From assembly GCF_918698115.1 (NCBI RefSeq), contig NZ_CAKKLV010000006.1, positions 186,001 through 250,000 of the forward strand: 64,000 nt of DNA, written 5' to 3'. The notes under the pieces are model-generated. The model ran no database searches, had not been told where the DNA came from, and saw only the letters and a list, made by a program, of their open reading frames with translations. This stretch comes from Peribacillus sp. Bi96. GTDB taxonomy: Bacteria; Bacillota; Bacilli; Bacillales; DSM-1321. The translations under genes and the position numbers were made by a program. This document shows positions 18,552-26,973 of this stretch, piece after piece. Each line of letters opens with the position of its first letter. Position 1 is the first letter of the stretch.

Positions 18552-18956
18552 TATTGCCCCTATCCCTTTCAACTAGTTGTTGTTCCTAAATACACTTGAC
18601 TTTCTTTATTTTACAAAAAATCCTGTCAATTTACGATAAGTATGCTTTCCTAGAATTGGATTCTTCCTGGCAACACTCTTTTTTAGTGCATGTCACCGAA
18701 TATCTACCCCTACTGGAAATTCAAACTTGTTTCCAAGCTAAAACGTCTATTTCATTATAATACTGCGAATCTAAACAATGAGATGGTCATCATCACTATA
18801 AACATATATTCGTTTCACCATTAAAGGTCCAAGCAATCCTCCAACTCCAGTTAAAATGACATGGGGTATCAATGATGCTAATGAATAAATCCCTCACCTG
18901 CTCACTAATAAAAATGATTATAAAGTTCAATTTTAAAAAACGACACCCTAATGGGG
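18552..18956. other. Intergenic region with one possible gene fragment
   Basis: About 400 bases upstream of the exporter. Apart from the fragment at 18771-18893 I see no gene, tRNA or strong promoter in it. Confidence 0.6.
18771..18893 (-). pseudogene. Possible remnant of a membrane protein gene
   Basis: The minus strand reads ASLIPHVILTGVGGLLGPLM and then VKRIYVYSDDDHLIV before a stop. That is one hydrophobic helix and a polar tail, preceded by an in-frame stop and no good start codon. It looks like the C-terminus of a membrane protein whose upstream part is lost. I cannot name the family. Confidence 0.3.
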
Positions 18957-18960
18957 TCAT
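18934..18960 (-). terminator. Terminator overlapping the hydroxyacid dehydrogenase stop
   Basis: Minus strand GACCCC, four-base loop, GGGTGTC, then GTTTTTTAAAA. The stem begins within the last codons of the dehydrogenase gene. Confidence 0.6.
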
Positions 18961-19934
18961 TTACTTTTATTCACCACCACTAAATTACGGGGAGTGTCAC
19001 CAGCTAATCCCTCCATCAAGTTTTGCACTGCGAGAGTTGCCATTTTCAATCTTGTGGCGATGCTGGCACTCCCGATATGCGGTAATGTAACTACATTGGG
19101 CAATGTAAGCAGCGGGTGATCCACGGGAATTGGTTCCTCTTCAAATACATCCAATCCTGCCGCCCAGATCTCACGATTCTTCAGCGCCTTGTATAACGCC
19201 TTTTCATCAATAATCCCACCTCTTGCCGTATTAATGAGCACAGCGGACTCTTTCATTAATTCAAGCTGCTCCTTGCCGATCATATAAGCGGTTTCCGGTG
19301 TGAGCGGCAGCATGACGCAAACAAAATCAGAGATTTGGAGCAATTTTTCAAGTGGCTGATATTCGATACCTAATTCTTTTTCCTGTTCGTATTTACGGCT
19401 GCGATTAAAATAAACTAAGTTCATATCAAATCCCTTTGCTCTTTTAGCAAGGGCTTCGCCAATTCTCCCTAACCCGATGATTCCCATCGTTGCACCGTAC
19501 ACATCTTGTCCGGTCAGCTGCATGGGGGACCACGTTTCCCATTTTCCACTCTTTAAATAATCTTCCGCCTCCATCAGCCTTCTTGCCGTTGCAAGCAGCA
19601 AGCCGAAGGTTAAATCAGCAGTCGTTTCCGTTAAAACACCAGGTGTGTTCGTTACCATGATGCCCCTTTTTGTGGCACTAATAACATCAATGTTATTATG
19701 GCCAACTGCCATATTCGCGATGATTTTCAGATTAGCGGCCTTATCAATCAGTGACTCATCGATTTGTTCCGTCAACAAGCAAAGCAGCCCCTCGACTTCT
19801 TTCATTTCTTCTTCAAGGACTTCTCTAGGAACCGGTATATCCTCCTGGTTCCACATCCTTACATCATAATTCTTACATAGACCATCGATGATTTGTTCTG
19901 GCAATTTCCTTGTAATATAGATCCTGGGCTTCAT
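18957..19934 (-). CDS. D-isomer 2-hydroxyacid dehydrogenase (glyoxylate/hydroxypyruvate reductase type)
   Basis: A 325-aa NAD(P)H-dependent reductase. The nucleotide motif is MGIIGLGRIGEALAKRA. The catalytic Arg is in NTARGGIID, the Glu in GLDVFEEEP and the His in LPHIGSAS. The order and spacing match glyoxylate reductase / YvcT-like enzymes. AGGAGGATATAGA precedes the ATG. It stands alone. Glyoxylate, hydroxypyruvate or 2-ketogluconate are the usual substrates, and the sequence alone does not choose between them. Confidence 0.88.
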   Translation of the reverse strand: MKPRIYITRKLPEQIIDGLCKNYDVRMWNQEDIPVPREVLEEEMKEVEGLLCLLTEQIDESLIDKAANLKIIANMAVGHNNIDVISATKRGIMVTNTPGVLTETTADLTFGLLLATARRLMEAEDYLKSGKWETWSPMQLTGQDVYGATMGIIGLGRIGEALAKRAKGFDMNLVYFNRSRKYEQEKELGIEYQPLEKLLQISDFVCVMLPLTPETAYMIGKEQLELMKESAVLINTARGGIIDEKALYKALKNREIWAAGLDVFEEEPIPVDHPLLTLPNVVTLPHIGSASIATRLKMATLAVQNLMEGLAGDTPRNLVVVNKSK

Positions 19935-20185
19935 TCTATATCCTCCTATACAGTTTTATTCATTCAGCAATTGTACTTTACACCTTTTAGTTTTCAATGA
20001 TTAATGATAAGACCATTCATTTCCACGCGTTCTGTCTATTAAATTCTCGGGATCCTGTAAATTTCAGCTTGACAGTTTCATTCCATTTAACTAATCATAG
20101 AATAATAACCCTTTAAATTTCAATATTTAGTCAAATGAAATTTTTCCAATAAAGTTATCTCAATTTAGGAGGATATGGGACATTC

Positions 20186-21151
20186 ATGAAAACTAATACA
20201 AAATTTAAAATTTTTCCAATTATGGCTCCAAGTGCTTTATCTTTAAAAAGCATAAACTTTTATTTAGTTAAACAGGATGAATCCTTAACATTAGTCGATG
20301 CTGGTATGAACGATGACATTTGCTGGAATGCATTGCAGGAAACATTAAAGAAAAATGGTTATACCCTTAAGGATATAACGGAAATTTTGTTAACCCACCA
20401 CCATGGAGACCATGTTGGTTTGGTAAACCGGATTACAGCACTCCATCCGATTCCCGTCTATGCCCATACTAAATCCGTTCCTCGTTTAAAACGGGATCCT
20501 GACTTCTTAAGTATGAGAATTGAATTTTATAAGCAGCTTTATCTTGAGATGGGCTGTGGTGAACTTGGTGAAAAGCAAGTAGCTTACCTATTCAATGCAG
20601 TCGATAATAACAAAGACCAAAAACTGAATTGTGACATCATCGAAATCACGGAAAAACAAATGCTGAATTTCGAAGTGATCGAATTTCCCGGACATGCCCC
20701 GGATCAAATTGCCTTCCTTGACAAAAAGGAGAATCAGCTTCTTGCCGGTGATTTATTGATTGAACATATATCAAGTAATGCTTTGATCGAACCTGATGAA
20801 AACGGCAATCGAATGCTGACTCTTGTGGATCATATCGACTCATTAAAGCGGTGTTTATCTTTACAGGTGAAACTCCTCTTACCTGGTCATGGTAACATCA
20901 TTGAGCAGCCTGGTCCTCTGATTGAAAAAAGACTCAATAGCATTGAGAGAAAATCACAAAAAATCTTGGCATTGATAGAATCTGGAATTTCTACAGGCAA
21001 TGAACTGGCAAAGAAATTTTACAAACAAAAGTATGTAACAGAGTTCCCGCTTGTCATGTCAGAAATCATCGGCCAACTGGATTACTTAGAATATCAGGGA
21101 AAGGTCAAGAAACAAACCATCGAAAATGTAGTTCATTATCAAGCTATGTAA
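20186..21151 (+). CDS. Metallo-beta-lactamase-fold hydrolase
   Basis: A 321-aa MBL-fold protein. LLTHHHGDHVGL (about residues 70-80) is the zinc-binding HxHxDH motif. Further metal ligands are in EFPGHAPDQ, LLAGDLL and LLPGHG. The last 80 residues form a helical extension (RKSQKILALIESG, then a winged-helix-like segment) seen in LACTB2/YobT-type members. An AGGAGG lies 13 bases before the ATG, which is long spacing. It probably hydrolyses a thioester, lactone or phosphodiester, and the substrate is unknown. Confidence 0.85.
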   Translation: MKTNTKFKIFPIMAPSALSLKSINFYLVKQDESLTLVDAGMNDDICWNALQETLKKNGYTLKDITEILLTHHHGDHVGLVNRITALHPIPVYAHTKSVPRLKRDPDFLSMRIEFYKQLYLEMGCGELGEKQVAYLFNAVDNNKDQKLNCDIIEITEKQMLNFEVIEFPGHAPDQIAFLDKKENQLLAGDLLIEHISSNALIEPDENGNRMLTLVDHIDSLKRCLSLQVKLLLPGHGNIIEQPGPLIEKRLNSIERKSQKILALIESGISTGNELAKKFYKQKYVTEFPLVMSEIIGQLDYLEYQGKVKKQTIENVVHYQAM

Positions 21152-21159
21152 CAATCAAA

Positions 21160-21196
21160 AAGGCTGAAATCCATTTTGGATTTCAGCCTTTTAAAT
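21160..21196. terminator. Bidirectional terminator between MBL and methyltransferase genes
   Basis: AAAGGCTGAAATCC / GGATTTCAGCCTTT stem with A and T runs on both sides, between two convergent genes. Confidence 0.88.
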
Positions 21197-22168
21197 TCAC
21201 ACACAAACTACAACTTGTCTGGAAAAAATGCCTTTCCTGGCTACACAGCGATCAGCAATTTCAAAACCCGCTTCACAAATCATATGATCCATCGTGTCAA
21301 TCGTTACGACAACGACCTTGTCTGCAAAGCGCCTAGCATGTTTAAGGATCGAGAGTTGATCATCCGGTGTCGCATGTGTATATAAGTTGTAAGGCATATC
21401 GATAATCGCTACATCATAGTTACTGGTGACCTCCGAAATCGGACCCGTAGTTACATCACCTTCTAGTCCGAAATAGGCAATGTTCTCTCTAGAGCCATCC
21501 GTAACAAGTGGGTTGATATCTCGGCCAACAATATTTATCTCCATTGATAGTGCTTCTACCAATACCGTCCCGATTCCGCAACATGGATCAATGGCTTTGA
21601 TTCCATCTGGATGTGGAACGGCTATGTTGGCAATGGCTCTCGCAACTCTTGTGCTAAGCGCTGTGGAATATTCACGCGGCTTCTTCATATGATGTAACCA
21701 AACCGCTTCGGGTTTGACATACTTCCCAAAATACCAACGGCCTCCTAAGGTCACTATTCCAAAGACCTGATCAGGATTACGCACATCTGCATTTCCCTGA
21801 ATGTGCCAGCCAATCTCCCGTTCAATTTCGCGCTGTCCATCATAATCTATTTTTGCTTCTTTATTCAAATCATTAATTTTTACGAATAATACTTTGAACG
21901 TTGAATTAGGCAATTGAATATCCTTTACTTGCTCAACAATGTCGGATATGCTTTCCCCTTCAAACATGACATCGACCCGCCCTTTAATAAAAGGACTTCT
22001 GCTCGGTTCAATTTCTATATCACTTTTCAAAATATTTTCCGTAGTCTCAAAGCCAAAAAACGAGCGCATCTCCATTTTAGATAATGAGCGTTCGTCAGGG
22101 GTGCAGGTAAAGGTATATATATATGCCGGTATACGGCTAAGATTAGTCAATCCATTCCCATCCTTCAT
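21197..22168 (-). CDS. TRM11-like putative RNA methyltransferase
   Basis: A 323-aa protein with a C-terminal Rossmann methyltransferase: AIDPCCGIGTVLVEAL is SAM motif I and IIDMPYNLYT is the (D/N)PPY-type motif IV variant, here DMPY. This combination resembles the Trm11/TrmG10 tRNA guanine-N2 methyltransferases and the Bacillus family of putative RNA methylases. The N-terminal 150 residues (IPAYIYTFTCTPDERSLSKM) may be a degenerate RNA-binding module. ATG at 22168, or a TTG 18 bases downstream. Target RNA unknown. Confidence 0.75.
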   Translation of the reverse strand: MKDGNGLTNLSRIPAYIYTFTCTPDERSLSKMEMRSFFGFETTENILKSDIEIEPSRSPFIKGRVDVMFEGESISDIVEQVKDIQLPNSTFKVLFVKINDLNKEAKIDYDGQREIEREIGWHIQGNADVRNPDQVFGIVTLGGRWYFGKYVKPEAVWLHHMKKPREYSTALSTRVARAIANIAVPHPDGIKAIDPCCGIGTVLVEALSMEINIVGRDINPLVTDGSRENIAYFGLEGDVTTGPISEVTSNYDVAIIDMPYNLYTHATPDDQLSILKHARRFADKVVVVTIDTMDHMICEAGFEIADRCVARKGIFSRQVVVCV

Positions 22169-22241
22169 TTTACTTTAGATTATATCTTTCTATCAAACAT
22201 AGCTGTAATAGGTTAGAAAAGCAAATGGAATCGTGCAGAAA

Positions 22242-22282
22242 AACAGCAGGGCGTGTTATTATTTCAACACTCCTGCTGTTTT
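22242..22282. terminator. Terminator of cotH
   Basis: AACAGCAGG..GTGTT / AACAC..CCTGCTGTT arms with T-runs on both strands, 45 bases beyond the cotH stop and upstream of the methyltransferase gene. Confidence 0.75.
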
Positions 22283-22326
22283 TTTCATTGTCCAATCATA
22301 CTCTCCATCTAAAGTAAGGGAAATTA

Positions 22327-23418
22327 TTAATCCAATTTATACAGCTGACTATTTACATACTTTGCACGGGCCTTTATGAATTTTAGGATAAAATCGGGTT
22401 CATTATCAAATTTATCCTTTTTATCCTTGATATATGGGTCTTTTGAAACATAAGGTCTTATTTGATCATGCATTTCAGAAATGATAGGTTTCATATACTT
22501 AACGTTAAACTGGGTGTTCAAAATCTCCTTTAGAAGACTTTGGTATCGAACACGAAATGTCCTTATATCAAGGATTCTAGCAGTCAATGTATTAAACCCC
22601 TCGATTCCCACATAGTCCTCTTCCATCACTTTCCCATTGACATCCCTCCCCCATGTCGCATCATAGTCCCAGGGTATGATTTCAAAGAGTCCTGTATCTC
22701 CATTCCGATATAAGGCATAGTTATGAACGAACCCATCATAGTTTTGCGTCAATATGACACCAGCAAGCCACCGCAGATACTTTTCCATGTCGACATATTT
22801 TACTATTTCCCTTTCAAAATCCACCCTTGGAATTGTATTGATTTGCATAATCAATTCTTGTAAATATAATTCATCTTTTGCTGTGCCGCATTTTTTTTGA
22901 TATCCCATCTCTAATGATTTTTTGATTCCTTTATCCAAATCGCTCATTAACGAGAAGTTGGCATCACCGTCCACTGCATAGAAAATTGACCCTTTTGGTA
23001 GATCCCTTTTCCTCAAATAATATTCATCCACTGATTCCAATTCCAGATATATTCCCTCGTCCTTTCCGTTCAGATTCAGGAAAACGAACTGGGATTTCGG
23101 TGATAAGGTCCCTATATCCGCAAAAAAATCCAAAGATAATTTATTTCTTAGTAAAGATCTATCCTTATATTCTCCATTTAAATGAATTTCCTTGGCGTTC
23201 CTAAATGTATTAGGTTTATAAAAAACTACATTATAGGACTTTTTCCGAAAACTTCGGATATGTGAGCCACGGTAAACAATATCAATATCCAGTTTTTTTT
23301 TGTTGATGGTTAACTTTGCAGGTACAGGATCATTGCACCATATATCGCTTCGAAGTTCCTTTAAATTTACAGGTGGAATAAAAAGCTGATACACAGGCAG
23401 CTTCTTGTCAGCATTCAT
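22327..23418 (-). CDS. cotH: Spore coat protein kinase CotH
   Basis: A 363-aa member of the CotH atypical protein kinase family. The central part YLRWLAGVILTQNYDGFVHN, then YALYRNGDTGLFEIIPWDYDATWG, holds the conserved Asp residues of the kinase-like active site (NYDGFVHN and PWDYDATWG). In B. subtilis CotH phosphorylates CotG and CotB and is needed for the outer coat. Here the gene is divergent from a cotG-like gene, as in B. subtilis. A sigma-K-like promoter lies just upstream. It starts at 23418 with a modest site (GGGAAGGG). Confidence 0.9.
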   Translation of the reverse strand: MNADKKLPVYQLFIPPVNLKELRSDIWCNDPVPAKLTINKKKLDIDIVYRGSHIRSFRKKSYNVVFYKPNTFRNAKEIHLNGEYKDRSLLRNKLSLDFFADIGTLSPKSQFVFLNLNGKDEGIYLELESVDEYYLRKRDLPKGSIFYAVDGDANFSLMSDLDKGIKKSLEMGYQKKCGTAKDELYLQELIMQINTIPRVDFEREIVKYVDMEKYLRWLAGVILTQNYDGFVHNYALYRNGDTGLFEIIPWDYDATWGRDVNGKVMEEDYVGIEGFNTLTARILDIRTFRVRYQSLLKEILNTQFNVKYMKPIISEMHDQIRPYVSKDPYIKDKKDKFDNEPDFILKFIKARAKYVNSQLYKLD

Positions 23419-23449
23419 ATAACCTAACCCTTCCCTTTCACTTTCATAT

Positions 23450-23477
23450 TAAATTATGGAAAAAAAGCAAAGGGGGT
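23450..23477 (-). promoter_or_regulatory. Sigma-K-like promoter of cotH
   Basis: Minus strand AC (23476-23477), 17 bases, CATAATTTA (23450-23458), matching AC-N16/17-CATANNNTA. It is about 30 bases before the cotH start, so it fits late mother-cell expression. Confidence 0.6.
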
Positions 23478-23573
23478 CACCCAAAACAAATTTTTTTATA
23501 AAATTGTGCTATTATCTCTGGCACATTACGTACAAGCGCATAGGTTAACGTATAGAAAGGGGGATATATAAAT

Positions 23574-24053
23574 ATGTCTGACATCATTGAAAGTATACAA
23601 AATGCGGTGGCTAGAGCCAATTCCTTCGGGTTAGGCGATTTCATGCATAATGACCCATGTTCAAAAGGCCGTTCTTCACGTAAAAACAACAATAATAGGC
23701 GAACTTCCCGCAGAGGCACTCAACGTTGCACTAGCAGGAATCGGTCCACTTCCGGCACGCAAAGGCGCTCTTGCTGGAAACGGAGATCTACATGCAGCAC
23801 TCAGAGGAACACTAGCAGGAGGAGGTCCACTTGCAGCACCCAAAGGAACACTAGCAGGAGGAGGTCCACTTGCAGCACCCAAAGGCGCACTAGCAGGAGG
23901 AGGTCCACTTGCAGCACCCAAAGGCGCACTAGCAGGAGGAGGTCCACTTGCAGCACCCAAAGGCGCACTAGCAGAAATCGGTGTTCTTCTCACAACTGCA
24001 GATGCCACGGCAGCAGCAGAAACTTCCATAGGAAATGGAATTGGGGCTTCTAG
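23574..24053 (+). CDS. CotG-like repetitive basic spore coat protein
   Basis: A 159-aa protein divergent from cotH. Residues 1-32 (SDIIESIQNAVARANSFGLG, then DFMHNDPCSKG) match the opening of B. subtilis CotG (SDIEEAVKSAKKEGLKDYL). After that comes a very basic Ser/Thr/Cys-rich tail of 13-residue repeats like RRRSTCSTQRNTS, instead of the CotG KKSRSHKKS type. Such a tail is a natural CotH substrate. GGGGG lies 10 bases before the ATG. Another frame, starting at 23650, is also open with LAGGGPLAAPKGA repeats, and the start context and CotG match favour the frame given here. Confidence 0.75.
   Translation: MSDIIESIQNAVARANSFGLGDFMHNDPCSKGRSSRKNNNNRRTSRRGTQRCTSRNRSTSGTQRRSCWKRRSTCSTQRNTSRRRSTCSTQRNTSRRRSTCSTQRRTSRRRSTCSTQRRTSRRRSTCSTQRRTSRNRCSSHNCRCHGSSRNFHRKWNWGF
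23734..23970 (+). repeat. Tandem 39-bp repeat array in the cotG-like gene
   Basis: Six units. The last four (23815-23970) are almost identical 39-mers beginning gcaggaggaggtccacttgc. Two diverged units (one 39 bp, one 42 bp) precede them. 39 is a multiple of three, so each unit adds 13 residues and copy number can change without a frameshift. Confidence 0.9.
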
Positions 24054-24100
24054 GTTCACGAACCCTTTTAATGTATTTGTACAATAATATATTGAAGGGC

Positions 24101-24131
24101 AAAGAGGTGTTTTCTTCAACACCTCTTTTTT
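24101..24131 (+). terminator. Terminator of the cotG-like gene
   Basis: AAAGAGGTGT, short loop, ACACCTCTTTTTTAT, 48 bases after the stop codon. Confidence 0.85.
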
Positions 24132-24182
24132 ATATCCCGAAATCGTTACAAAAAAAGGAAGGATTATAAATTAAGATCCTCT

Positions 24183-24222
24183 AAAAAAAGATCCTACCCT
24201 CATACATACCGGTAGGATCCTT
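24183..24222 (-). terminator. Terminator of the DUF3870 / acyl-CoA operon
   Basis: Minus strand AAGGATCCTACC, loop, GGTAGGATCTTTTTTT, ten bases past the DUF3870 stop. It closes the three-gene operon read from 26973. Confidence 0.85.
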
Positions 24223-24232
24223 CTATTTTCCT

Positions 24233-24547
24233 TTATTTAACGGAGACCAATTCGAATTGTGCATACACATCTTTCAGCCCGGCTTGTATGGCTTGACCAG
24301 CCTTTCCACGATAATACATTTGTACACGATCAATTAGTTCATCGATACCATCTTTCAGACAATAACCGCGCAGCAATTGACGAATGAATTCCCTACCATG
24401 CTCTGTGGCAAGTGTACAGGAAGCCTCGACGATAACACCATATTTAAAGTCCAGTTCTACAGTTATCGTGATGGAATCATATATATTTCTCGCTGCCATA
24501 CCTTGTGGAAGTTTTGCATGCCCTGCAATTAAATATGTGTTCATCAT
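24233..24547 (-). CDS. DUF3870 family protein
   Basis: A 104-aa protein of a family of unknown function. The N-terminus has YLIAGHAKLPQGMAARNIYD and the middle has EASCTLATEHGREFI, which I recognise as DUF3870. No membrane segment or known catalytic motif is visible. AGGAG precedes the ATG pair at 24547/24544. It is the last gene of a CoA-transferase / acyl-CoA dehydrogenase operon, 18 bases behind the dehydrogenase, so it probably serves the same catabolic pathway. Confidence 0.7.
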   Translation of the reverse strand: MMNTYLIAGHAKLPQGMAARNIYDSITITVELDFKYGVIVEASCTLATEHGREFIRQLLRGYCLKDGIDELIDRVQMYYRGKAGQAIQAGLKDVYAQFELVSVK

Positions 24548-24565
24548 CTGATCTCCTCTATATAA

Positions 24566-25774
24566 TTAATGTACGGAAACTTGCTCGAAGGGCCATGCAG
24601 GCAATTGCTTTCGAAGCTCTTTATCTTTTCTGTAGCCAAGTGCGTATTCACCCTGCATCACAGTATGAATTTCACGGGTTCCCTCGTAAATGACCGGAGC
24701 TTTTGAATTCCGCAGAAAACGTTCGACCGGATATTCATCAGAGTAGCCATAGGCGCCATGGATTTGAACGGCATCATTGGCTGCTTCATTAGCAGCATTA
24801 CATGACACCCACTTAGCAAGGGATGTTTCCTTCGTATTCCGTTTTCCTTGGTTTTTTAAAGTCCCCGCTTTAAAGACCAGTAATCTTGATATCTCTAAAT
24901 TTGCAGTCATCTTGGCGATCATCTGTTGAACTAGCTGATGCCTGCCAATCTCTTTTCCAAATGTACTTCGTTCATGGCAATACTTCAAGCTTGCTTCCAG
25001 GCTTGCTTCAATTAATCCTACAGCACCAGCGGCCACTGTAAACCGGCCACTGTCCAATGCCGACATGGAAATTTTAAAGCCTTCTCCCTCTTCACCAACC
25101 CTATTCTCCACCGGAACTTTTACATCCGTTAAAAAGATTTCGCCTGTATTCCCTGCACGAATTCCTAATTTGCCTTTAATGGCTTTCGACTCCACGCCCT
25201 CAAAAGTTCTTTCTACAATGAAAGCAGTAATTCCCTTTGAACCAAGATCATGATCGGTCTTGGCAAATATGAGGAAATGATCCGCATAATCACAGAGTGA
25301 AATCCATGTTTTAGACCCATTTAAAATATAATGATCCCCAACACGCTTTGCCGTTGATTTCATTGCCGCTACATCAGACCCTGCATTCGGTTCAGTCAGA
25401 CCAAAAGCACCAATCTTGGTCCCTTTTGCTTGCGGAACTAAATATTTCTGTTTTTGTTCTTCCGTCCCCCATTGCAACAGAGTCATGCTATTCAAGCCTG
25501 TATGTACAGACACTGCAGTTCGGTAAGCCGTATCGCCTCTCTCCAACTCTTCACAAACGATTGCCAGGGTATTATAATCCATTCCGACCCCGCCATACTC
25601 TTCGGGTATACAGACGCCCATCAATTGTAATTCAGCTAGTCTTTTTAAAATATGGGGTTGAAATTGACCTTGCCTATCCCATTCTTGAATATATGGGATA
25701 ATTTCCTTATCGACAAATTTCCTTACCACTTTTTTCACGCTTTGCTGCTCTTCTGTTAATTCGAAATTCATCAT
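24566..25774 (-). CDS. Acyl-CoA dehydrogenase (glutaryl-CoA dehydrogenase-like)
   Basis: A 402-aa flavoenzyme. AFGLTEPNAGSD and GSKTWISL are FAD/substrate motifs, and ARA-type residues precede QIHGAYGYSDEYPVERFLRN. The catalytic base is the Glu in VIYEGTREIH. The start is ATG at 25774, seven bases after AGGAGG, with a TTG at 25777 just before it. Next to a class III CoA-transferase, it may oxidise the acyl-CoA made by that enzyme (a glutaryl-type dicarboxylate is one option). The substrate is inferred, not shown. Confidence 0.85.
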   Translation of the reverse strand: MMNFELTEEQQSVKKVVRKFVDKEIIPYIQEWDRQGQFQPHILKRLAELQLMGVCIPEEYGGVGMDYNTLAIVCEELERGDTAYRTAVSVHTGLNSMTLLQWGTEEQKQKYLVPQAKGTKIGAFGLTEPNAGSDVAAMKSTAKRVGDHYILNGSKTWISLCDYADHFLIFAKTDHDLGSKGITAFIVERTFEGVESKAIKGKLGIRAGNTGEIFLTDVKVPVENRVGEEGEGFKISMSALDSGRFTVAAGAVGLIEASLEASLKYCHERSTFGKEIGRHQLVQQMIAKMTANLEISRLLVFKAGTLKNQGKRNTKETSLAKWVSCNAANEAANDAVQIHGAYGYSDEYPVERFLRNSKAPVIYEGTREIHTVMQGEYALGYRKDKELRKQLPAWPFEQVSVH

Positions 25775-25785
25775 CAAAATTCCTC

Positions 25786-26973
25786 CTAAATAATTTTATT
25801 TTGCTTAAATTTGATTATTTGGTCCGGGTCATACCCTATTTCTGCCAAAATGGTATCGGTGTGCTCTCCATACAGCGGTGGGTGGTTTCTCATCGTGACA
25901 GGGGTTTTTGAAAGGTTAAGGGGCGATCCTGTCATTCTAAGGTCTTGGATTGTAGGATGTTCCATTTTCACCAACATTCCCCTTGCAATGATTTGTGGAT
26001 CTTCGAACATCTCTGCAATATCATTAATCGGACCATTCGGTATTCCTGCATCATCAAACAGCATTTTCCACTCTTTCTTTGTCTTTCCTTTCAATGAATC
26101 CTCTATTATAGATATTAATTCTTCCTTGTTCAGCAAACGATTTTCGTTATGCTTAAACTGTTCTCGCTCCGCTAAATCGGGTTTGCCTATAACAGTTGTG
26201 AATCGCCTGAACTGTTCATCATTCCCTACAGCCACCACGAGCTCTCCATCGCTTGTACGAAATGTTTGATATGGAACGATATTTGGGTGTTGGTTTCCCA
26301 TTCGTTCAGGGGTCAAACCGTTGAATAAATAGTTGCTGGCGACATTCACTAGTGAAGATACCTGACAATCCATTAACGAAATATCTATTTCCTGTCCTTC
26401 CCCCGCTTTATCCCTATGATGTAAAGCTGATAAAATGCCAATGCATGTATATAAGCCAGTCAATATGTCAGCTATGGCCACACCGACTTTTACGGGGTTC
26501 CCATCCTTTTCTCCTGTAATGCTCATCAAACCGCTCATCGCTTGAATGATATAATCATAGCCAGGTAAATCTTTATAAGGACCGGTTAAACCGAATCCAG
26601 TAATCGAGGCCATGATCAGTTTGGGGTTGAATTCCTTTAATTCTTCATAACCTAATCCCATTTTTCCCAAGGTGCCCGTCTTGAAATTTTGAATCACTAT
26701 ATCCCCGGAAGACACCAACTTCCGGAAAATCTCTTTCCCTTGTTCCGACTTTAAATTCAAGGTCATGCTTTGCTTATTTCGATTCGCACATAAATAGTAA
26801 GCGCTTTCTCCTTGGGCGAAAGGCGGACCCCATCCTCTCGTTTCATCACCTGATTCATGATGCTCGATTTTAATAACATCGGCACCCAAATCACCAAGAA
26901 TCATTGTACAAAACGGCCCTGCCAAAACACGGGAGACATCAATGATCCTGACTCCTTCCAAAGCTCCATTCAT
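25786..26973 (-). CDS. CaiB/BaiF-family (class III) CoA-transferase
   Basis: A 395-aa CoA-transferase. The opening GVRIIDVSRVLAGPFCTMIL and GDLGADVIKIEHHESGDETR is diagnostic of the family. The catalytic Asp is in GYDYIIQAMSG near residue 145, and NRNKQSMTLNLKSEQG is also conserved. It moves CoA between carboxylic acids. It is the first gene of the operon. AAAGGGGTGATGAT precedes the ATG. A strong hairpin with a T-run lies between this start and any upstream promoter. Confidence 0.88.
   Translation of the reverse strand: MNGALEGVRIIDVSRVLAGPFCTMILGDLGADVIKIEHHESGDETRGWGPPFAQGESAYYLCANRNKQSMTLNLKSEQGKEIFRKLVSSGDIVIQNFKTGTLGKMGLGYEELKEFNPKLIMASITGFGLTGPYKDLPGYDYIIQAMSGLMSITGEKDGNPVKVGVAIADILTGLYTCIGILSALHHRDKAGEGQEIDISLMDCQVSSLVNVASNYLFNGLTPERMGNQHPNIVPYQTFRTSDGELVVAVGNDEQFRRFTTVIGKPDLAEREQFKHNENRLLNKEELISIIEDSLKGKTKKEWKMLFDDAGIPNGPINDIAEMFEDPQIIARGMLVKMEHPTIQDLRMTGSPLNLSKTPVTMRNHPPLYGEHTDTILAEIGYDPDQIIKFKQNKII

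Noticed and set aside
23574..24053. Repeat array as a CRISPR
   Set aside because: Units are directly tandem without spacers, are multiples of three, and lie in a coat-protein gene.
23676..24122. Minus-strand open frame with GAASGPPPASAPL repeats opposite the cotG-like gene
   Set aside because: It is the mirror of the 39-bp repeats, has no ribosome site in a good position, and runs into the terminator of the plus gene.
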